Shown here: positions 1 through 11,112 of the stretch, piece after piece | Numbering within the stretch: the first letter of the stretch is position 1 | How the letters are laid out: each line of letters begins with the position of its first letter | Origin: Rhizopus sp. PT2906 | Taxonomy: Eukaryota > Mucoromycota > Mucoromycetes > Mucorales > Rhizopodaceae | Assembly (NCBI GenBank): GCA_025529335.1 | Contig: JAMYHX010000295.1 | Span: forward strand, 1 to 55,340 | DNA: 55,340 bases | Reading direction: 5' to 3' | The notes under the pieces: generated by a model | What the model saw: only the letters and a program-made list of their open reading frames with translations | What the model was told of the DNA's origin: nothing | The model's database searches: none | Program-made: the position numbers and the translations under genes

Positions 1-131
1 TTGGGAGAATGCTTATTGTGATGATGAGCGACACTCTTATGCTTGGAGTGTCCCTTGGTATGAGAGGCAGCAGATGCTGTGTAGGTAAAGAGCACACAGA
101 GTGCAATGAGAATAAATAAAAGATTACGCAT
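1..131 (-). CDS. Secreted small His/Lys-rich protein, N-terminal part
   Basis: The reverse strand reads from an ATG at 129-131 and runs off the window edge, so only about 43 residues are visible. The first ~20 residues form a classical signal peptide: a positive start (MRN), a hydrophobic core (LLFILIALCVLF) and a small-residue cleavage region (TASAAS). The mature start is rich in His, Lys and Ser (HTKGHSKHKSVAHHH). A TATA-like run (tatatatcgcg) lies about 50 bases upstream near 180. The protein is presumably secreted or cell-wall associated. The family cannot be named from this fragment. The His-rich stretch could bind metal, but that is only inference. Confidence 0.6.
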   Translation of the reverse strand, partial: MRNLLFILIALCVLFTYTASAASHTKGHSKHKSVAHHHNKHSP

Positions 132-283
132 TGCTAATGTGTGAAGAGAGAAAACACGAACAATGAAGGCAGGGTTTTTATATATCGCGATTTGCTGCCA
201 AAGATTTATTTACAAAAATAGCTTTATTCAATTTGTACAATATAATTAATTGAATTTGTGTAAATCTCATTTTGTTGTTATGA

Positions 284-1527
284 TTACTCCGCGGCCGATC
301 TCCTTTTGAACGGTAACTTCTTCTTGTCCTTGCTTGAATTCTTCTTACGACGTTTCTCCAAGATACGGTCGACTGCCTTATCTCCCAATCGTTGGTATCT
401 ATCCATCAACTCAAGCTTACGTTTCTCGGCTATTGTTTCAATGTCAGTATAGAAAGAATAAAAAGATGAATAAACTTACATCTCTTGAGGAAGTAAGGCT
501 TTTTCCCTTGTTTCACTAGTTCAGCTTCCTGCTTCTTTCTCTGTCGAATCAATTCTTGTTTTCTCTTTCGATCTTCTTTTGTTTTCTCCGAAGACACCTG
601 TTAAATGAACAATTATAGGAATTAATTGGCCTCAGTGTAAAACGAAGAAACCGGATTTTTTTTTTACCATTTTAGTCAACATCATTTTTAAGTTCTCTGC
701 CGTTTCTGGATCTCGTTCCTTCTTGATTCGTTCCTTGAGCATGTCTATTTCAGATTTACGATACTCCTCTAAAAAACCGTATGATTTTTCAAATAAATCT
801 TGGTTGAAGTGACCAGAAAGCTTATCAAATCTCGGGTCGCGTCGTTTCTATTTTATCCCATTGTATAAATAAATCTCTCCCAGAAAAAAATGTTAACGTT
901 TACCTCTGCTTGTAAAGGAACAACCGTTCTGAGTCGAGTGACAGCCCTTTTGGATGACATCTCCATGGGTCTATTGTTCTATTAGTTCTTTTCTATTGTT
1001 CGAATGTTTTATTATCAGATCCAACCTGTGTTTGCTTTCTCTTTTCATCTCTTGGTCGCTCTTTTTTAACTTTTTATCCTTCTTTTTAAGCTGACTCACT
1101 GCTCCTTCGAGATCCTTCAAGATCTGTGCTTTAGACACTTTCCTCTTTTCTAATGTATCATTGACTCCCATTTTATTGTTGATTTCCGCAAGTTGTTCAA
1201 ATGATACATGAGCAAGATCTAATATATTATCGTCTTAAAAAAATAATCATTTAAGCACTCAAATTTTACCTCTTTTCATTTTTGCTATTTTAGCTGCTCT
1301 ATCATTCTCATCGTCTTCTATTTCACTTTCGTCTTCTTCTTCTTCCTGAATGAAGCCATTAGTCTCACATTAAAGATTACTTTAAATTCAATTACATTCT
1401 CAGATTCACTTTGCTCATTCTCGTCAAACTCTTCTTCCTCACTTTCATCATATTCTTGTTCACTCTGATCGTATTCTTCTTGTTCAGATTCACTTTCTAT
1501 CGGCTTATTAATGTGCTTTCTCGCCAT
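284..1527 (-). CDS. RRP36: rRNA processing protein RRP36
   Basis: This is a nucleolar factor needed for early pre-rRNA cleavage and 40S subunit maturation. Seven exons can be spliced with GT-AG introns at about 1338-1387, 1236-1270, 975-1027, 844-902, 598-668 and 427-482, giving about 308 residues. The order is an acidic N-terminus (ESEQEEYDQSEQEYDESEEEE), a lysine-rich middle, then the diagnostic RRP36 core SSKRAVTRLRTVVPL, RRDPRFDKLSGHFN, LFEKSYGFLEEYRK, and a basic tail ending FKRRSAAE. The DPRFD-LSG-FN-FKSY-FL block identifies the family. The start is the first ATG of the acidic exon. The gene lies in tandem with the secreted-protein gene downstream, about 150 bases apart. All exon junctions keep frame, so it looks intact. 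Confidence 0.9.
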
Positions 1528-2428
1528 TATTCCTTTTACTTGTAGAAAAAAAGAAAAAAAGAAAATAAAAAAAGACAGGTTCGGCTTATCAAAGCCACAG
1601 CTTGCATAAACTTACACATCAAGGCATCAGTTAATTGGGGAAATATGGATTATAAATGAAGAGAGAGAGAGTATTCATAAGACTAGATATACTATGACCG
1701 TAAGATAAGCATTCGCTCTTAATAACAGCAGGCTACATGACCAGCAATCCAACTTTACGTTCTGTCATGTTCGTCGTACACTTCCTGCACATGTTATCTA
1801 TTCTAAAAGGGCTCTATTGTTGTTACATTGGTAATACAACCTTTTGCATTACTTTATCTCGACAATAGGAGCTGTAGTAAATCCCACCAGCTGACCAATT
1901 AATCTTGATATCATTATGGATATAATGTAATCTGCAAGATTGTAAATATGTGTGTAACCCAATTTCATTTTATTTCATTTATGAATGTATAAATACATCC
2001 CTTCCTGATTTGCTTTAGAGTGTGCGTAAGCATGTAGGAGATAAAGGATTATTTAAACATGAACCTATGTGTTTTATTTTACAAACCTTGTAATCATGTG
2101 CCTTGAAGGGGAACATCTTTCAAAAGCTGACATTTTAAAATAAATATATGCTAAAAAATCGATTATGTAAGAGATTTATTGTTTCTAATTATAGTCATGA
2201 AACAGTGACAGCAACATAAGTTAATACAATGGGGTTACCAAGAGTAACAAAGTAGTAACTAAGCAACAGGGATTACTTATTCAAGAATGATTCTAAAATT
2301 AGACGATTAGGCAAATTAATATATGGACGGTCATCCATTTTTTTATGGAAAGTGAGAGAAATGAAAAAAAAAAATTCAATATTTATCTGTATCAGATTAC
2401 CTTTGTGTCTACTAGGCGGATTATTTAT

Positions 2429-2489
<61 letters not shown>

Positions 2490-2814
2490 GCTGCTGTTGT
2501 TGAGGCACCTCTTTTCTCTTCCTAGAAGAGGCGGTAGGATTAAAGGGACCTCGTGTAAATCGCGATGACCGGGTCCCAGTCGCTCTCAACTCTATCATAA
2601 TATGCTTAAAATTAAGAGCAGCAGCCCTGTCTCTGTCCTAAAGCCTCGGGTAATTGGGCATTATACGATTGTTGATTGCGCGCCTACAGACCACACTCAC
2701 AAAGTCTGCTTTATATACTATTTTTGAAATAAGATTGCTTGCCAAAGAAGCCCATTACACACAGTGCTTGGGTATTTCTTTCTTTCATGAGGGCGGGGTT
2801 GTCAGCCGTCTTCC
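1528..2814. other. Intergenic gap with poly-T tract
   Basis: I see no convincing gene here. The stretch holds a GA run near 1660 and AT-rich sequence. A 55-base uninterrupted T run sits at 2431-2485. Sequence after the T run (about 2490-2815) abuts the 3' end of a Fanzor relic, so the T run could be the fossil poly-A tail of a minus-strand inserted copy or simple slippage. Confidence 0.5.
2431..2485. repeat. Poly-T homopolymer, 55 bases
   Basis: There are 55 consecutive T residues. This is the longest homopolymer in the window, and length errors in assembly are likely here. Confidence 0.95.
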
Positions 2815-3200
2815 ACTTCTCCCGCACAATGGACCTAAACTCCAAAAGGGGAACCGTGCTTACTACAGCGATTTAGAGTAAGCTCTGGGCCTACCATTAC
2901 CTTTCTAAACAGAAAGCGAAATTGACACTATATTTCCAAAGTGCATTACATGTTTTGTAGACAAGTGCACTGTAACCTTTGACACGAGCGGTTTCTCCCA
3001 GAAATTTAGTACCACATCGACTGTAAATCTTGGAAGTTTTGAATTTATCAATTGGTACAACCATAAGATCTCCAGCAGCTTCTCTTTTCAAACATCGCCA
3101 CAAGGTACCAGTAGCATCACAGCGTAGACCTTTGAGCTTGACGATGCTTTTTATCAGCCATCCCGTTGCCAAATACAGAAAGAACTTTTGACTTTCCCAG
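2815..3200 (-). pseudogene. Fanzor (TnpB-like nuclease) C-terminal relic
   Basis: The minus strand carries the C-terminal part of a eukaryotic TnpB-like (Fanzor) RNA-guided nuclease. Visible blocks in order are LWRCLKREAAGD, then VVPIDKFKTSKIYSRCG (matching the Fanzor/TnpB pattern V-x-D-E/K-F-R/K-T-S-x-x-C-x-x-C that opens the zinc ribbon), then a second cysteine block ending CNALWKYSVN, where intact families have C-G-x-x-W-x-R-D-V-N. The expected RuvC-III aspartate position reads Ser. After a break the reading continues in another frame as GNGRPRAYSKSL, matching the usual G-x-G-R-P tail. The reading frame contains stops and shifts, and the N-terminal two thirds is absent. Two more relics lie near 16100 and 44200. 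The assignment rests on motif order, not on a database search. Confidence 0.6.
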
Positions 3201-4371
3201 AGTATCCTATGCTTCTACTTACTACTTCTGTACAAAGCATATAGGACATACAGAGGGACATTTAAGAGAACCTGAACATTGCTGAAAAAGACTGGTTCCG
3301 TGTCCTCTATTAAGCCACATAAGCCTTTATTAAGACCAGCAAGCATCAAGGGTAGGTAGAAGAGTAAAAAAGCTGTAGGTGCTGTGTCAATACATATACC
3401 TACTTGTTCTTTCCCCCCTTTTTTTTATTCATTTGCTTTTTATTACGTTTTTCATTCTGTCCTTTTCTATTGTGTTTTGAATCTTCATGTAGTAGCATGT
3501 TGACTATCATCTCAGGTGTCCTTTGTCTTCTTTGAGAAAGAAAAAAACAATATATGATGTATTACGTACATGTTTTAATTTAGTAGACCATGTAAATAAA
3601 TGTCTATATAGTAGAGCTAAATAAAGCCTTTATTGAGGTATTCAGCGTCATGCCTTGATCATTATGGTTCTTTCACCAATTGCACATAACAACTTCTCAT
3701 GCAAACGCTACATTTACCTATTTCGGAAACCTTTCACAAAGCTAAATGGTTATCAGCTTGTAATACCTTTCCACAACTTTGATCATAGGACACGTCAGAA
3801 GGGAAGACAAAGTCGCCATTTTTTCAATATTTCATGCGTAGATCACGGCACTTTGTTAAATAATTCTCTCTTGCCATTATTTAGTTCTCAACAAAGGATG
3901 AAGCAAGGGGGGGAGGAGAATTGTAACTGAAATCATATGGTTCTTTCTTTGTTCTCGATTTCAAACAGATGCCAAAATGGTCATTTTTTCAACTTCCCAA
4001 GTACAGGACTCGGTTCAATACTGAGTAGTTGTCAATTGAGCCGTAGCTGATCCTTCTTTACGATACAAAAGGTAACCTTATTTGTAGCTTTTTAAAATCA
4101 CTCAAGAACCCGTGTCATAGCCGAAATAGGAATGTACACTGTTCTCCCACACAAAAGATTGTAAAAGAAAGAGAGAGAAAAGCTTCTATACAAAAAGCGA
4201 TGTTCATTTCACTTTGTTGATTCATTGCCAGAATGGTTTTTAACTGAGTATTTTTTTGGACCAAAAAAAGTAGTACACACTGTTTTTTATTTTATTTTCT
4301 CCTTTCTTTCTTTATATTTTTTGCTACTGACATTGACTCAATCAAGAGCATACAAACATCATTAATTGACC
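3201..4371. other. Intergenic gap, no supported gene
   Basis: The stretch holds no ORF with a recognisable family or a plausible splice structure. A 91-codon plus-strand ORF at 3655-3930 has no recognisable motif and unusual composition, so I treat it as chance. The final part (4150-4371) is presumably the promoter and 5' leader of the DUF1748 gene. Confidence 0.4.
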
Positions 4372-4662
4372 ATGTTGGGAAGAATATTTCATTTTACAGC
4401 AGACGCAGTACTTGTCTCGACTGTACTTGCAGGTATCAAAAGAAACACTGGTTTAGAGTAAGTCGCAGCAAATAAAAAGAGAGAGAGAGAAAGAAACTAG
4501 GGCAACTGATGAAATAATAATTAATATAGGCCAGCCACTAACCAAATAGAGCATGAAGAAATTAAAAAGTATGTGACTAAATATCTCAACATTGGAGAAT
4601 GGGTTATGGATACCAGCATTGGATTGATGAACAGTTCACCTTACTTTGAACGCAAAAAATAA
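4372..4662 (+). CDS. DUF1748 family small mitochondrial protein
   Basis: Two exons are joined by a GT-AG intron at 4458-4529 (gtaagt donor, atatag acceptor), giving 72 residues. The protein begins MLGRIFHFTADAVLVSTVLAG and continues with IKRNTG, then EEIKKYVTKYLNIGEWVMD, and ends SSPYFERKK. This is the typical signature of the fungal DUF1748 family: a short N-terminal hydrophobic helix, a conserved IKRNTG turn, YLxxGEW, and a SSxYFxRK end. Family members are small mitochondrial proteins of uncertain function. The length is typical for the family. The start is the first ATG and the only one that preserves the conserved N-terminus. Confidence 0.8.
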
Positions 4663-4725
4663 AAAGATGTGATTTATTATGTACAATGAATGGGATGGGA
4701 GAGTAGTACATGAAGGACGTGAGAA

Positions 4726-5022
4726 CTAGATGGGTAGGGTATCTGATGTAGTGGTGGTAGCTGTATCATCATCCTCTTCTTCATAAGACCAAGCAGAGAA
4801 TTCATTATCATCTATATATTTATCATCAAACTTGAATTCAGGAATAATAATGGGTGGTGGTTTATTGTCACGCTTCAATGGAGGAGTGCATCGAGTAGGT
4901 ACGATTTGGATACGATCAGGTCGTTTATTATGATAGAGATGGGATTCATAGAGTATAATTGGCTCACTAGAGGGTTCTAGTGTAGATCCAGTAAATCTAG
5001 TGAGAATAATGGGCGAAGACAT
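4726..5022 (-). CDS. Unknown small acidic-tailed protein
   Basis: This is an intronless reading frame of 98 residues if it starts at MSSPIIL (ATG at 5020-5022). Another in-frame ATG lies ten codons upstream. The middle is rich in Pro and Ile (KPPPIIIPEFKF), followed by an acidic stretch EEEDDD and a Thr-rich tail. I see no membrane segment or signal peptide, and I do not recognise a family. It lies tail-to-tail with the DUF1748 gene, with only ~60 bases between the stops. Composition and orderly motifs make it more likely real than chance, but this is a modest inference. Confidence 0.45.
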   Translation of the reverse strand: MSSPIILTRFTGSTLEPSSEPIILYESHLYHNKRPDRIQIVPTRCTPPLKRDNKPPPIIIPEFKFDDKYIDDNEFSAWSYEEEDDDTATTTTSDTLPI

Positions 5023-5159
5023 GTTAAAAGATGGAAAGGAAAAGAGATGCAAAAATCGAGGGAGGGTTTAAATACATAGCGTGGGTTCACCTCGATGCAT
5101 GTTATTTGTCTCTCCATTTCCTTTTTTGTAACTCAAAAAAAAAAAAAAGAGTAAATCAT

Positions 5160-5822
5160 TTACACATCTTTGACGTGTTCTATTTTATTACACCCTGATA
5201 CATGTTGACCTCTATATTTTATCATATATTTCCCATTTTCTTGTTCTATAACCGTCTTATTGACAGGACAATCCTAAAATAGAGAATGGTATGAATTTCA
5301 TATGGGTACGGAACTAGTCACCATGGTATCCGAATTCATCCGACCATAGTTACCCTACCTTACTGGCACATTTAAAGTAAATACTTTTAAGTCCAGTTCT
5401 TTTTTGTAGCGTGTTTCCATTTGTTTTCCAAAAGAACCCGTCGTCGAATGGAAACTCATGGGTTTCGATCACTTTACTAATAGCTTGTATAGACCTTTTC
5501 CTTCTAATATCACATGAGAAAGAGACAATCATCTTTTTACTATTATGCAGAATTACCTAATGTTGCTATTCTTATTTATTATCTCATTAGGCATGATTTT
5601 CCTATAAGGATAACGATAGCGTTGGCTTAGATATAGATCAATCTCTTTCGATCTCAGTCTAGCTTCTTCTGTTCGTCGTTTATCTTCTTCAACTTTGCTA
5701 ATCAAAATAAGCTTTAATAGCTCAGGATCCGACTGGTATTTTGAAATGACAGCTTGTAAATCGGTTTTATTAGCCTTTAGATCACCCTGGTTCATTTTAT
5801 AATGTGTTGTTTCTTTATTCAT
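5160..5822 (-). CDS. WRKY/GCM1-type zinc-finger protein
   Basis: Three exons are spliced by introns at about 5485-5537 (53 nt, gtaatt...attag) and 5274-5358. The N-terminal part is a coiled, charged region (DPELLKLILISKVEEDKRRTEEARLR). The C-terminal part reads HEFPFDDGFFWKTNGNTLQKRTG, then YFKCASKDCPVNK, then YRGQHVSGCNK. This fits the WRKY-GCM1/FLYWCH-like DNA-binding fold: an aromatic-rich strand with W and G, a C-x(5)-C pair, and a late H-x(4)-C pair. Such proteins are expanded in Mucoromycota. The predicted role is a nuclear DNA-binding regulator; the targets are unknown. The first intron contains an ATG that makes the second exon look like a separate ORF, but splicing restores one frame. 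The start is the first ATG; a second in-frame Met lies nine residues in. Confidence 0.72.
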
Positions 5823-7275
5823 ATTGTGTCAAAAAGTAAAAGAAGGGAAAAGAAGAGGGGTCTGATGAGGACATGCGGGAAACTAAATGGAAAAAGGGGA
5901 GATCAATGTCAACTTTCCCAGGCATTATCATTCAGAAACAGACAGAAAAACACTGGGAGGAGGGTTTACCTTGTCTATTTCATCATAGTTTGCTTACCCC
6001 GCATATTAACATGTCTTTTTTTAGTAAATTTTTCAATTTTTCCCGGACTTTACCATTCTCAGCAAATAAACATTTATGCAAATGAATTCATATGCTTTTT
6101 AACTTTTAGGCTCATTCAATGTTCAGTATTGATTAGCTTTAGACGCTAATTTAGTCTTGTTTAATTCTGCCTTGTTTTTATAAGTCTGTGTTACGCTTAG
6201 AGCACTTTTTACCATCTTGCCTAGCCAGCCTCAAAGCGTGGGAAATGATAATCACCATTTTTATCAAGTAAATGGTATCATTTTATCCGTGGTTTTTACT
6301 AGATAAGTTATAGTCAATTTGATTTCATTATTCAATTGATATATTCTTTTATATATTGTCTTGTTTGTTTTCGTCGTAACCAACATCCCAAAGGTTACTC
6401 TAAACCTATATTGTTTTTCAAACCCTTTACCCTTATGTATATGATTTAATAGCCCCAGTTAACAGAGTTAAATATATCAAAATATCCTACAACGACTCAT
6501 AAACACTCTTCTTTTTGGCTTCACAAAGTTGTCGCAATTGACGGAAGGAGGGCTTGAGATGTCACCATAAGCTCTTTAAATAATATTATGTAGAAGAAAA
6601 AACTATTTTTTTTAATCCCTGCTGACTTTGTCTGATCTAAATGACCATATCAATCATTGTATTAGGAGGTTATCTTGCTAATGCTTGTAAAAGAAAAAAT
6701 TGACCTCTCTTCTATATACGCTACTGATGTCCCTATTTGAAGACACTATATCATTACAATACAAAGAAGCAGAATCACTTTTTCCTGAGTATTTTGAGAT
6801 GTATACACGTATTGCTGAAGTTCCAAGGGTTTTTTTATGTTCTTTGAGGGTGATAAATCCATGAATTGCTCGAATGTCAAATGACTTGCCATATTTGCTA
6901 TATGTGAGCCTTTTTCTATGAATTATAAAAGAGCAAGTACGAATAGATTGATATACTGCACTTGATTACGTTTTAAATATATGTAAATAACTTGATTGCT
7001 TTATAGTAGTCGTTGTCTAACAGTAGGCAGCATTTTGATAGAGGCTTCTTGTAAACCATTCAAAACCGTTCAACGCTTTAAATATGTTCCTTAGCAGGGT
7101 GCAATGGTATTAGCCAATGAAATATGACCTTAATGTTGCCCTTGATCTATGACACTTTGTCACCCATATGCAGAGACTCTCTTGAAGCTTGGTGTTGTAG
7201 AAGACAAGCGGCACTTAAATAGGCTTTCTTTTCTGTATTTTTTATAGATTCATTCTTCTTTTTTTTTTTTGATTA
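5823..7275. other. Intergenic gap, no supported gene
   Basis: About 1.45 kb between two divergent genes. Short overlapping ORFs at 5802-6149 have no recognisable motifs. The segment just before 7276 is a long T run, which may be a pyrimidine-rich promoter tract of TFB2. Nothing else can be supported. Confidence 0.4.
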
Positions 7276-9252
7276 ATGTCAATGTCTGTAGATAATTTTA
7301 AAACAAGCATATATGAGTACTTGGAAACTCTACCGACAATTACATTCATGCGCTTATTTGAAAAGCCAGCTACATGTTTAGCAATTTTTAGGTTAGAATA
7401 CTTGAGAGAGAGAGAGAGAGAGAGAAAGAAAAGAGAGTGTAGCTGAACATGTTCGTCTTGTAGATTACTACCAAGTGTTGGAAGACATCTAGTCATGTCA
7501 CTACTATATGTACAAATGCCTATTTCTATCAGTGATATTCATTCTTGGGTCAATAGAGAAGGAGAAAAGTAAATAAGAATTACAATGTACATGCGTAGAA
7601 CCAACCAAATTCTTTTTCTGTAGAAAATTAGTAGAGGCATTACAGAAACTAGCCAGTCTTCGCATTATTGAGCAAAAAGATCAAGTTTTAATAATGAATG
7701 ATACCTTTAGACGTCAGTTTCAAAACGCACTCACTGGAGGGTAAATTGGCGTGCAGGAAAAGCCTTGGAGGAAACTGTGTCTAATTTTTTACTAGAGGCA
7801 CGCAACAATCATTTGGATTGCCGTGTCCAACACCAGATAAGCATCCTGTAGACATCAACTTTTTAGATCATTATGCGACTACACAATGGGAGGCTATTCT
7901 TCATTATATGGTCGGTACTTCCTTAACCAAGAAGCCTAGTCGAGGCGTGTTAAACCTATTGGAGCGCAGTAAATTGATGCAGGAAAGGTAGGGGCAGTCT
8001 ATAAAAGATGTATATATATATAGATCATTGATTACGTGTTTTAGCTCAGATAATGGCGGTCAACTGCAAATCACAAACAAGGGCTTCCAGTTTCTATTGC
8101 AGGATGTGAATACACAAGTGTGGGCGTTTTTGCTACAGTATTTGGATATGGCAGAGGTACGTGTATACAAAGTTCAGTGTATGGATACATGCTTAAACAA
8201 ATCTCTTTCAGGTGCTTCAAATGGATCTAGTAGAAGTGCTCAACTTTTTCTTTCAACTTGGATCATTGGAACTAGGCGAAGTAATTGACAGACGCGTTGC
8301 TTTCTTTTTTCTTTTTAACTAACTCTATGAATAGAATTATTCAGTCGATACTTTAACACAAACACAATTACAAATGTTGGAGGATTTACGTGACTATGGC
8401 ATTGTATACCAAAGAAAGGTATGAATACTGGCTGAGCAAACATGTACACATGTAGGTTGTGTAGCTAATGATTGTAATATAGAAACACTCCAAAAGATAT
8501 TATCCAACCAGACTAGCCACCACACTAACATCTGGGAAATCAGCTTTAGCTGCTGCTACTGTTAAATACAACCATTTAGCACAGACAAACGTGGATCAAA
8601 CGGCTGATGGTGGTGATGATCAAGGATTTATCATTTTAGAAACAAACTATAAACTTTATGCCTATACAGGTACATTGACAGTTCATACGATACAAAGCAT
8701 ATATATGTTAACAGCCATTTAGATTCACCACTTCAGATTGCTGTTTTGAATTTGTTTGTTCAGCTTCATGCACGGTTTAAAAACATGGTCACAGGCGTGA
8801 TCACTCGAGATAGTATCCGAAATGCATTAATGAAAGGAATTACGGCAGAACAAGTAAAAAGAATAAAGGACGAGTATATGATATGACCATTAACTTACTT
8901 TAGATTATTTATTATCTACAATCACACGCTCATCCACAAATGAGGAAAAAGGTAAGTTGATAGACATTACGAAAACACAAACTAATTTTTATGGAAAGAC
9001 GCCTGTGCTACCTTTGACGGTTGTAGATCAGATTAGACTATGGGAAATGGAAAGAAATAGATTAAAACCAACAGCATGTAAGATACTACATCATTAAAGT
9101 CATATCTGGACTAATACACGTATTTAGCTTATTTATATCACGAATTTAATATGCAAGCAGACTTTGATGCAGCTGAGAAATATGCACGGGATTTGGGTGT
9201 ATTGCTCTGGTCCAATAATCAGAAACGAACAATGGCTATTTCTGAAGCGTAA

Positions 9253-9290
<38 letters not shown>

Positions 9291-9373
9291 TATCTTCATT
9301 TATTCATGCGTATATAAATAGTGGCCATGAGAATGTGAAAGGCTTTGTCAAGAGAAGACTTCAACGAACATAG
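7276..9373 (+). CDS. TFB2: TFIIH subunit TFB2/p52
   Basis: This is the p52 subunit of general transcription factor TFIIH (human GTF2H4), which anchors and stimulates the XPB helicase in transcription initiation and nucleotide excision repair. About a dozen short exons give roughly 450 residues, close to the ~460 of human p52. Recognisable blocks in order: KPATCLAIFRLLPSVGRH, LVMSLLY, LIMNDTFRRQFQNALTGG, QWEAILHYMVGT, KGFQFLLQD, VWAFLLQYL, VEVLNFFFQLG, DYGIVYQRKK-SKRYYPTRLA, GFIILETNYKLYAYT, GITAEQIIYYLQSHAHP, DQIRLWEMERNRL and GVLLWSNNQKRTM. The early exon with CLAIFR splices to LLPSV across a GA-repeat intron (7392-7463). The ATG at 7276 is the last one upstream of the conserved domain. An (AT)n tract lies in the last intron. 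All junctions keep frame. Confidence 0.92.
9257..9285. repeat. (AT)n microsatellite in TFB2 last intron
   Basis: A pure alternating AT run immediately follows the gtaagtgc donor of the last TFB2 intron. Confidence 0.9.
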
Positions 9374-9925
9374 GAAAAAAAAAAAGTAGTTTTGCATAAT
9401 GTAAATAAATGTCTAGTCTTTTTACGCGTAAAAGGAGCTTTAATTGATTTATACTAAGGTTAGTTTAAGTCCATTTAGGGACACGCACACACAGTTGGGA
9501 ATATTTTCATAATTGATCATTTGTGTATTTCTGCACTTGATTATTAATCTTACGCCTTGTTCCCTTTAATTTTAATTTTAATTTTCTAGAAAATTCAGCT
9601 CTCATCACTTTATCTTGGCAATTACTATAGAAACGTCCTATTTAACTTGTTTATTTATACACCAAATCAGAGATACTGTATTCTTCAAGGGAGTATATAC
9701 TTGGTCTACCATAACTGATCTAAACTATAGATAGGTTTGTTACACGAGAGAGGGAGGGAAATGAATACACATTGATTTATAAGCAGACAGTGTTCTATGT
9801 TTAGAGAGCATTATTATTAATCAAGGAAATTTCCAAGAAAAAACTTATACCTGGGAACAAAAAGATATATAAAAGAGGGACATAATGGCTATTTCTTTTC
9901 TATCAACATACATTCACAACTTAAA
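9374..9925. other. Intergenic gap and GST promoter region
   Basis: No gene is visible. A tatataaaag TATA-like box near 9869-9879 lies about 50 bases before the GST start codon and is the best promoter candidate. Confidence 0.45.
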
Positions 9926-10628
9926 ATGACCGCCTCCGATCTCAAAGATGTTAAGCTCTACTATTTCACCAAAGTCAAAGACAGCTGTAAGTATATGATG
10001 GCGTAATTTATCACATAATATTGAGTCATCTAACGCAATAACCGAAATAGCAACCATGGGACGTGGTGAGCCCGTCAGATTGCTTTTGGAAGACGCTGGT
10101 GTCAATTATGAATATGTCAGACTAAGCGCTGATCAATGGAAAGAAAAGAAGGCAGAACTTATCAAGGAAGGTATTCCTGGCCCTACTATGCCATACATCA
10201 CTATCAATGGTAAGCACTATGCAAAAACGGTGCCCGCAATGAGACTCCTTGCCAAGAAGCTCGGCAAATACTTGGGCGAAAATGACGATGAGGAACACCT
10301 CTTGGATGCCTATGCTGACTTCTCTAGTGACTGGACTAGTAGATGGGCTACGACTCTCTTCCGCGGTAGCGATGAAGATAAAAAGGTTTATGCTGAAACT
10401 ACTTTCCCCCAGACTATTGATACTGTCGAAAAAATGCTTTCCAAATATTCCGGTCCTTATTTATTGGGTGAAAGAATCACCTATGCTGACTTCCTTATTT
10501 TCCATCAACTTGATGATGATAATCAAGCCAAGGTCGACTCTCAAATACATCCTCACCTTGCAGCCTTTGTTGAAGCAATCAAGAACCGTCCAAACCTCCA
10601 AAAGCATTTTAACTCATTGAAGCAATAA
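9926..10628 (+). CDS. Glutathione S-transferase
   Basis: Two exons (intron 9987-10050) encode 212 residues, a usual length for a cytosolic GST. The N-terminal thioredoxin-like domain contains VKLYYFTK (first strand), GRGEPVRLLLEDAGVNYEY and GPTMPYITINGKHYAKTVPAMRLLAKKLG, where the PxxxxING-x-HYAKT stretch is the glutathione-binding cis-Pro and Glu/Ser region. The C-terminal helical domain contains GPYLLGERITYADFLIFHQLDD, the N-capping box and Asp typical of GST_C. It conjugates glutathione to electrophiles in detoxification or peroxide metabolism. The class is uncertain; it resembles sigma/nu-type. An internal ATG at 10056 would lose the first strand, so the two-exon model is preferred. It is followed 250 bases later by the transposon. 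Confidence 0.88.
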
Positions 10629-10895
10629 GTTTTACATCAATAAACGCATTTCTATTCCATTAAGCTGTGTTTGTTATTATTAATACTTAAATACCTGGAA
10701 AGTTTGGCATTAAGCCACTACTCGAAATTCATTTATGGCCATCCACAGAATTCTCTTTGCATTATTGAACACAACGGTGATCGCAGCGTAGCACACCGCC
10801 GTCTGTAGCTCGATCTATGATTGGTTGAAGTAAAAGAGGTATGAATGACCGAGTATAGAAACACGCCATGCTCGACGATACAGTCCGGCTGGTGG

Positions 10896-10951
10896 AAATT
10901 GTCGGCCACAGAAAAATGAAATTGTCGGTTAATGCAAAAACAAATTGTCGG
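10896..10951. repeat. Three 23-bp-spaced terminal iterons
   Basis: The decamer AAATTGTCGG occurs at 10896-10905, 10919-10928 and 10942-10951, exactly 23 bp apart, directly inside the left terminal 16-mer. Spacing and position suggest binding sites for a transposase DNA-binding domain. The right end keeps only one near-intact copy and one mutated copy. Confidence 0.7.
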
Positions 10952-11112
10952 TCAAACATGAATAAAACATAATAAGAGGAAAAGATGCTTCTAGGTTTAA
11001 TTCATAGCGCTTAACCATGTTTCAATTAATAGAATCATATAGTGTTTCGGTTCTCGTGACATTTCAGTTGATTTATAGTTAGAATTAGTAGATGTTTATT
11101 CAATGAAAAGCT

